DNA of 64,000 bases from Nyssa sinensis (lineage: Eukaryota > Streptophyta > Magnoliopsida > Cornales > Nyssaceae), in NCBI GenBank assembly GCA_008638375.1, contig CM018035.1:7625077-7689076 (forward strand), given 5' to 3'. The notes under the pieces are model-generated. The model was not told where the DNA came from. It was given only the letters and a program-made list of their open reading frames with translations, and did not search any database. The translations under genes and the position numbers were made by a program. Each line of letters starts with the position of its first letter. Positions within the stretch are counted from its first letter, which is position 1. Of the stretch, positions 61,543 to 64,000 are shown piece by piece.

Positions 61543-61890
61543 ATGAACAGCAAGGCACTAGAGGAAGCAGAAATCACGTGCAATCAAAGGAAGAAGGCCC
61601 AGATTGAATTTGAAGGCACATTAAGATGTCAGACTGCACACTACCAGAGAAGAAACATTATAATATGCATTTATAATAAAATTCAAATCAGAGCCATTGC
61701 CAAGATAAAGAGATCCTTTACCTTTAGAGGAAGGGTGGTTATTCCATCCCACATTCAGAAGGAAGTCAAAGACGATATTGCTAAATTTGCAAAAGAACAA
61801 GGGATAGCATGTCATCGTGAACTTAAGGATGCAAAGTCACCGCCGCCACCCTCACCAAAGCATCCATACAAATCCCAGGATCCAATTTGA
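61543..61890 (+). pseudogene. PSF1-like coding segment, copy 4 (longest open reading)
   Basis: Open for 115 codons: MNSKALEEAEITCNQRKKAQ, then RRNIIICIYNKIQIRAIAKI, VVIPSHIQKEVKDDIAKFAK and ELKDAKSPPPPSPKHPYKSQ. No domain is certain. The R-R-N...IYNK..I and PS.IQKE elements and their spacing resemble the alpha-helical domain of GINS subunit PSF1 (replication helicase cofactor), but the N terminus and the C-terminal domain are missing. A polyadenylation-like AATAAA lies 20 bases after the stop. Confidence 0.4.
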
Positions 61891-62029
61891 ATGGATACTT
61901 GGTGGTTTAATAAAGACACAGAATAAGTTTGTTTTTCAAGTTTCAAATTTAAAGACAACACATAAGATGTTCTATATTTTGTATAATAACAAAAAGAGAC
62001 GCGCGGTATAGTTTTACAAACTAAGCGTG

Positions 62030-62110
62030 ATGATAAAATTTCATCATCAGGGACTCTAGCTATTAGAGATAACTTGAAAAAAAGGTTTGAAACTCTTATG
62101 TGTGCAAATA
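62030..62110 (-). pseudogene. F-box/LRR gene fragment (end of exon 1)
   Basis: On the minus strand FFKLSLIARVPDDEILSSRL aligns with the F.QLSSYLSQLEVLMLDI end of exon 1 of the F-box pseudogene at 62742. The fragment abuts the PSF1-like segment tail to tail. Confidence 0.45.
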
Positions 62111-62190
62111 TAGCTATATCTTCCAACTTAACACTGTCACTACTCAGAGATTCAATGGGCTAGTTTGATTTTCTTCATAGTTGTTGGATT

Positions 62191-62233
62191 GTCCTACATC
62201 GCTCATCTCTAGCTTCTTTGGTTTATCTATATA
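62191..62233 (+). promoter_or_regulatory. snRNA-type upstream sequence element plus TATA (possible)
   Basis: GTCCTACATCG (62191-62201) is one base off the plant snRNA promoter element RTCCCACATCG, and TATATA follows after 26 bp (62228-62233), the spacing of pol III U6-type promoters. No U1-U6 or U3 sequence follows at the expected start near 62257. The motif TTGTCCCACATCG also occurs at the start of some plant LTR/TRIM elements, which is the more likely explanation. Confidence 0.25.
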
Positions 62234-62487
62234 GGAGGTTGCCCTTCTCGTTAACACCTGGGTTTTAAAGAACTGAATATGACACTTTCACAATAAAATT
62301 ATGTCAATCATCATTGTCCCATTATTCATAAGAATTGTACGTAGAAGCAACCCAATTCAGAGTACAACTTCCTCCACCCTATTAAAATAGCATTGAACTG
62401 CATGGTAAATTGGTAATATTCATCTATTCACTCCAGCAATAAATCCCATATTTTTAAAAGTAGAAGTTGTAAAGTAAGAATACTTAC
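62234..62487. other. No recognised content
   Basis: Moderately AT-rich. It follows exon 2 of the F-box pseudogene on the minus strand, where a third exon would be expected, but none is recognised. Confidence 0.4.
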
Positions 62488-63598
62488 CTTCAACACAAAG
62501 TTATATAAGAAAGGAGACACCTTTATCAAGGAGGTGCAAAAAAAAGAGGCTGTCGCCATAGAATGCACCCTCAACTCCAATTGCCTTAGATTACTTAGTG
62601 TAGGGAAGTTGGTGGAGTATCTGAGAGGATTCCGGCGAGCAAGAAAAAGTAGTGACAGCACATAAGATACTCTATATTTTGTATAAAGACAGAACGGCAA
62701 AGAGAAACACACAAACACAATTATGGTTTTAAAAAACTAACCGGATAATTAATGTCCAACATAAGGACCTCTAGCTGTGAGAGATAACTTGAAAGCTGTT
62801 CAAACTTCGGAATCAAAAACTCACAATATAAACCCCCAAAAGATACTGCATTGAGGCAGGGAAGGTTTCTTAGAGGATGCTAATCACCGGTCCAGAGCAT
62901 TTAAATACCATGAGATTCGTTGAAGAAATCTCAAGGTTATACATACTAGGGCAATGATATATCTGGAGAAGCTTCAATCTGAGTGAAAAACCAAAAACTT
63001 TCAGATTTACAAGACGAGATGAATCCCTCACAGACAGTGATTCAAGAAAAGGACAGTTGGATAAAAAGGATTCGAGGATTTCTCCAGTAACATCAACACA
63101 CGCGAAGTTAAGAGATATCAGGGAATTAAAGCTGGAAACACTAAGGGAATGAGGTGGAAATGCGTGATGTCCGTATGGATCATTTGTCTGTTAAGTTCAA
63201 CTTAAGCCTTTTATCCCTTTTTCCTTGTGCAAGGAAAATCCACCTATCAATGTCACACTTAGAACTTATACGATCCAAATCAAAGACAACTCTGAAGTCA
63301 CTGATAGTTGGACCTTGATGTGATGCCAATATTCGATTCACCCACCATACAAAATTCTTCCTTGCAACATCAAATACCTTATTTCTCTCTGCTGCTAATT
63401 TCCACTGTAAGTCCGACCAATCAAATTCCACTACTACCAGTGGTGAAAGTCCGAAAATTTTTCTATCTACTAGAAAGAACACTGGTAGAGCCTGCCTCTT
63501 TCATCGTCAAGAGGGACAAAATGTTAACAAAAATGTCATCCAGCATTTGACTAATCTGATCCTCCTTGATAAACTTATTTGTTTCGTCACCCACATCA
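62488..63598 (-). pseudogene. F-box/LRR protein pseudogene
   Basis: Exon 1 (63598-62742) and exon 2 (62620-62488) on the minus strand encode a plant F-box/LRR protein, normally the substrate receptor of an SCF ubiquitin ligase. Pieces: DQISQMLDDIFVNILSLLTM and KEAGSTSVLSSR (F-box), FDWSDLQWKLAAERNKVFD, GPTISDFRVVFDLD and IDRWIFLAQGKRDKRLKLNL (after the F-box), then SLNFACVDVTGEILESFLSN, CPFLESLSVRD and NLKVFGFSLRLKLLQIYHC (leucine-rich part). Exon 2 reads FPTLSNLRQLELRVHSM and TSLIKVSPFLYNFVLK. Lesions: no ATG in frame before the F-box, TAG where the conserved Trp of SRRW should be (about 63470), an extra base at about 63182 and a frame change near 62872. The C-terminal exon is not found. Fragments of the same gene recur at 31960, 40244-40470 and 62030. 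Confidence 0.82.
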
Positions 63599-63639
63599 TT
63601 GCAAGATCATTTAGATAGATAAATAAAAAGTTTATATTG

Positions 63640-63757
63640 TGTGTCAAAACACTAAAGCTTGCAACTTCAATATAGTTTGTTTATGAAAATCTAAGAAAAG
63701 CAATGCAGACTACAAATGTAGATAACGTGATGCAGTAAATTTTTAAAAGGACAAATT
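63640..63757 (-). other. 5' flank of the F-box pseudogene
   Basis: It contains CTTAGATTTTCATAAACAAA on the minus strand, matching part of the insert at 31667-31725. Beyond 63757 the WDR74 copy 3 begins. Confidence 0.5.
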
Positions 63758-63768
63758 TCACAACATAC

Positions 63769-63884
63769 AGGGTCAGTTTTATGATCATTAATTGAAGCAG
63801 CGAGCACGCATCTCGAGGAATCTGGCCCTCCGCATCTCTCGACCACCTTAGGAACTCCCCCTTGCTTACTACGAGCTTCGATAA
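63769..63884 (-). pseudogene. WDR74 homologue exon 2, copy 3 (continues past window)
   Basis: A 116-base exon with the acceptor and donor positions of exon 2. The reading QGGVPKVVERCGGPDSSRCV then LAASINDHKTDP differs from the parent (VERWGEPDSS, NDRKIDP), so this copy is older than copy 2. Homology starts near 63757 and runs to the window end; exon 1 would lie beyond 64000. Confidence 0.85.
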
Positions 63885-63916
63885 CTATAAATAATCATCA
63901 CACAAAATTCATGAGA

Positions 63917-63942
63917 ATATATATATATATATATATATATAT
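63917..63942. repeat. (AT)n microsatellite in WDR74 copy 3
   Basis: About 13 units at a place where copies 1 and 2 have only ACATATAAATATGC; an expansion specific to copy 3. Confidence 0.9.
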
Positions 63943-64000
63943 GCAGAAAAAATATCGAAAGTTATTGACTTAGTTGCAAGCAGATAAATGTATGAAGCGT

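Larger units (their letters stand above)
60997..62181. repeat. Dispersed F-box / PSF1-like repeat, right (inverted) copy
   Basis: Reverse complement of 31270-33066 without the 606-bp insert found there. 60997-61540 is AT-rich and carries no gene. Confidence 0.88.

Noticed and set aside
1..64000. CRISPR arrays, bacterial operons or integrated virus
   Set aside because: No regularly spaced repeats, no operon-like packing and no viral genes were seen. The retroelement remnants are ordinary plant Ty3/gypsy and LINE fragments.

Overview
The window is nuclear DNA of a flowering plant, probably a eudicot and plausibly a woody one. It is AT-rich, its genes have GT-AG introns, and it carries plant-type transposons (hAT and Harbinger MITEs, a CACTA remnant, Ty3/gypsy and LINE fragments, a tRNA-derived SINE). 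The species cannot be named from the sequence.

Left part (1-29.6 kb), ordinary host genes. The 3' part of a plant O-fucosyltransferase-like gene (+, six exons, 1-2869) is followed by a transposon-rich spacer and a complete mitochondrial pyruvate carrier 1 gene (+, coding exons 10741-11603). Next is a complete 12-exon gene for the plant homologue of WDR74/Nsa1, a WD-repeat factor of 60S ribosome assembly (-, 13144-29569, 418 residues). Its introns hold a hAT MITE, a SINE with perfect 15-bp target duplications, a probable TRIM and two LINE fragments. Its promoter has two telo-boxes and GGCCCA elements, the usual signature of plant ribosome-biogenesis genes.

Right part (25.8-64 kb), a segmental-duplication complex. 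The WDR74 promoter, exons 1-2 and part of intron 2, with flanks (25822-31210), are repeated directly at 41847-48610. That second copy has gained a 526-bp hAT MITE and an 819-bp block carrying the first exon of a TM9SF/EMP70 gene. A third, more diverged copy of WDR74 exon 2 lies at the right edge. Between and beyond these are three copies of a decayed CCCH zinc-finger gene: A (-, 35402-39652), B (+, 49077-53497) and C (-, 56303-60448). B and C are arms of an imperfect palindrome of about 12 kb (48650-60945) whose 0.6-kb centre lies in Ty3/gypsy remnants. Broken F-box/LRR sequences and a short unidentified coding segment (faintly like GINS subunit PSF1) recur around the CCCH copies. Two of these repeats face each other at 39753-40818 as an inverted repeat with arms of about 490 bp and an 81-bp loop.

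How the parts may work together. The three left-hand genes look functional and unrelated in role (cell-surface/Golgi glycosylation, mitochondrial pyruvate import, ribosome assembly). On the right I see no intact protein gene. The most interesting arrangement is a duplicated housekeeping promoter (copy 2 of WDR74) pointing leftward into the 490-bp inverted repeat and then into CCCH copy A in sense orientation. If transcribed, this would give hairpin RNA matching the F-box and PSF1-like repeats, and the B/C palindrome could add more double-stranded RNA. That is inference; the repeats themselves are read directly from the sequence.
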